Source: Gammaproteobacteria bacterium
Lineage (GTDB): Bacteria; Pseudomonadota; Gammaproteobacteria; Pseudomonadales; Halomonadaceae
DNA: 6,777 nt
NCBI GenBank assembly: GCA_023485185.1
Contig: JAMCZP010000082.1
Location: 1 to 6,777, forward strand
Direction of reading: 5' to 3'
The notes beneath the pieces are model-generated. The model was not told the origin of the DNA, did no database searches, and was given only the letters and a program-made list of their open reading frames with translations. Shown piece after piece: positions 6,049 to 6,777 of this stretch; positions within the stretch are counted from its first letter, which is position 1, and every line of letters starts with the position of its first letter. The position numbers and the translations under genes are program-made.

Positions 6049-6777
6049 TTAGCGCTGGCAACCAGGACAAAATACGCTGGCACGCTGGCCAAGCGTAATG
6101 CGACGTAGCTCAGTGCCACAGCGTAAGCAGGGTTGGCCATGGCGGCCATAAACATTAAGGCGCTGGGCAAAGTAGCCCGGCTCGCCCTCTCCGCTGACAA
6201 AATCGCGCAGCGTGGTGCCGCCTTGGGTAATCGCCGCCGACAGCACCTCTTTTACCGCAAGCGCTAACCCATCGTAGCGTGCACGAGAAATATTCCCTGC
6301 TGCACGACGCGGATCAATGCCCGCCATAAACAGCGCTTCCGCCGCGTAAATATTACCCGCTCCCACTACTACGCGGTTATCCATTAGAAATGGCTTTACC
6401 GCCACGCGCTTATTACGCGATAGCGTGTAAAGCCATTTCCCATTAAAGCCATCCGACAGTGGTTCAGGGCCTAAATGCGCCAGGCGCTTATCCAGCGTTT
6501 CATCATCTAGCTGCCAATCAACAAAACCAAACCGGCGAGGGTCGTGGTAGCGCAATACATAACCACTGGCCGTCACGACATCCACATGATCGTGCTTTTT
6601 AGGCAAATCCCCTACCTTGGCAATGCGCAGACTACCCGACATACCCAGGTGCCATAACAGGGTGGCACCCGCTTCTCCTTCAAGCGCGCCAACAAACTGA
6701 ATAGGAATCTGCAGATACTTTGCACGCCGCTTCAATACGCCAACACGCGCGCCCACCAGCCGCTCAGCTAAGTCATC
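6049..6777 (-). CDS. mutM: Formamidopyrimidine-DNA glycosylase, N-terminus outside the window
   Basis: MutM (Fpg) removes oxidised purines such as 8-oxoguanine from DNA and nicks the abasic site in base-excision repair. The frame is open to the window edge, giving 242 residues. By alignment from memory to the E. coli protein, about 37 residues are missing, including the catalytic N-terminal proline and glutamate. Visible features in order: RRAKYL, carrying the DNA-contacting lysine equivalent to E. coli K57; [19 protein letters not shown]; the helix-two-turn-helix with [27 protein letters not shown] and the lesion-recognition loop GEPGYF; and a C-terminal zinc finger C-x2-C-x16-C-x2-C (CLRC ... 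CPGC). Together these separate it from endonuclease VIII (Nei). The GTG at 6756 is internal, because DDLAERL, typical MutM sequence, reads on upstream of it. It precedes rlmI by 94 bp on the same strand. The visible part appears intact. Confidence 0.96.
   Translation of the reverse strand, partial: DDLAERLVGARVGVLKRRAKYLQIPIQFVGALEGEAGATLLWHLGMSGSLRIAKVGDLPKKHDHVDVVTASGYVLRYHDPRRFGFVDWQLDDETLDKRLAHLGPEPLSDGFNGKWLYTLSRNKRVAVKPFLMDNRVVVGAGNIYAAEALFMAGIDPRRAAGNISRARYDGLALAVKEVLSAAITQGGTTLRDFVSGEGEPGYFAQRLNVYGRHGQPCLRCGTELRRITLGQRASVFCPGCQR

Overview
The window looks like a stretch of chromosome from a gammaproteobacterium, most likely of the Halomonadaceae (Halomonas or a relative). I infer this from the Pseudomonas/Halomonas-type DapD C-terminus, the moderately high GC content, and the overall look of the SlyX, RlmI-like and MutM proteins. 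No sequence search was run. Nothing suggests a plasmid, phage, insertion sequence or CRISPR array. Most of the window is housekeeping DNA.

Layout: (1) Positions 1-2010, plus strand, hold the end of a lysine/diaminopimelate unit: the dapD 3' end, then dapE, then a small conserved-looking protein of unknown function. The genes overlap (14 bp, then 1 bp) and a strong GC-rich terminator closes the unit. (2) Positions 2027-2578, minus strand, encode an unusual cold-shock-domain protein: two predicted membrane helices, an acidic linker, then one C-terminal cold-shock domain. Its membrane-domain coding region carries a perfect 17-bp inverted repeat. (3) slyX (2691-2939, plus) diverges from it across a 112-bp spacer. 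(4) Positions 2971-4090, minus strand, hold ald (alanine dehydrogenase). One extra base in a six-T run breaks its frame at about codon 11. The upstream region has a good ribosome binding site and paired direct repeats. (5) Positions 4213-6777, minus strand, hold mutM (its 5' end lies outside the window), then an RlmI-like 23S rRNA methyltransferase, then a hotdog-fold acyl-CoA thioesterase. The thioesterase is followed by an A/T-flanked terminator that separates this unit from ald.

How the genes relate: DapD and DapE act in the succinylase branch of lysine and meso-diaminopimelate synthesis. The third gene of that unit is tightly coupled to them but unassigned. MutM (oxidised-base repair), the rRNA methyltransferase and the thioesterase share orientation but no obvious pathway.

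I see no new multi-gene defence or mobile system here. The points most worth checking are the ald frameshift, the inverted repeat inside the cold-shock gene, and that protein's membrane-tethered architecture.
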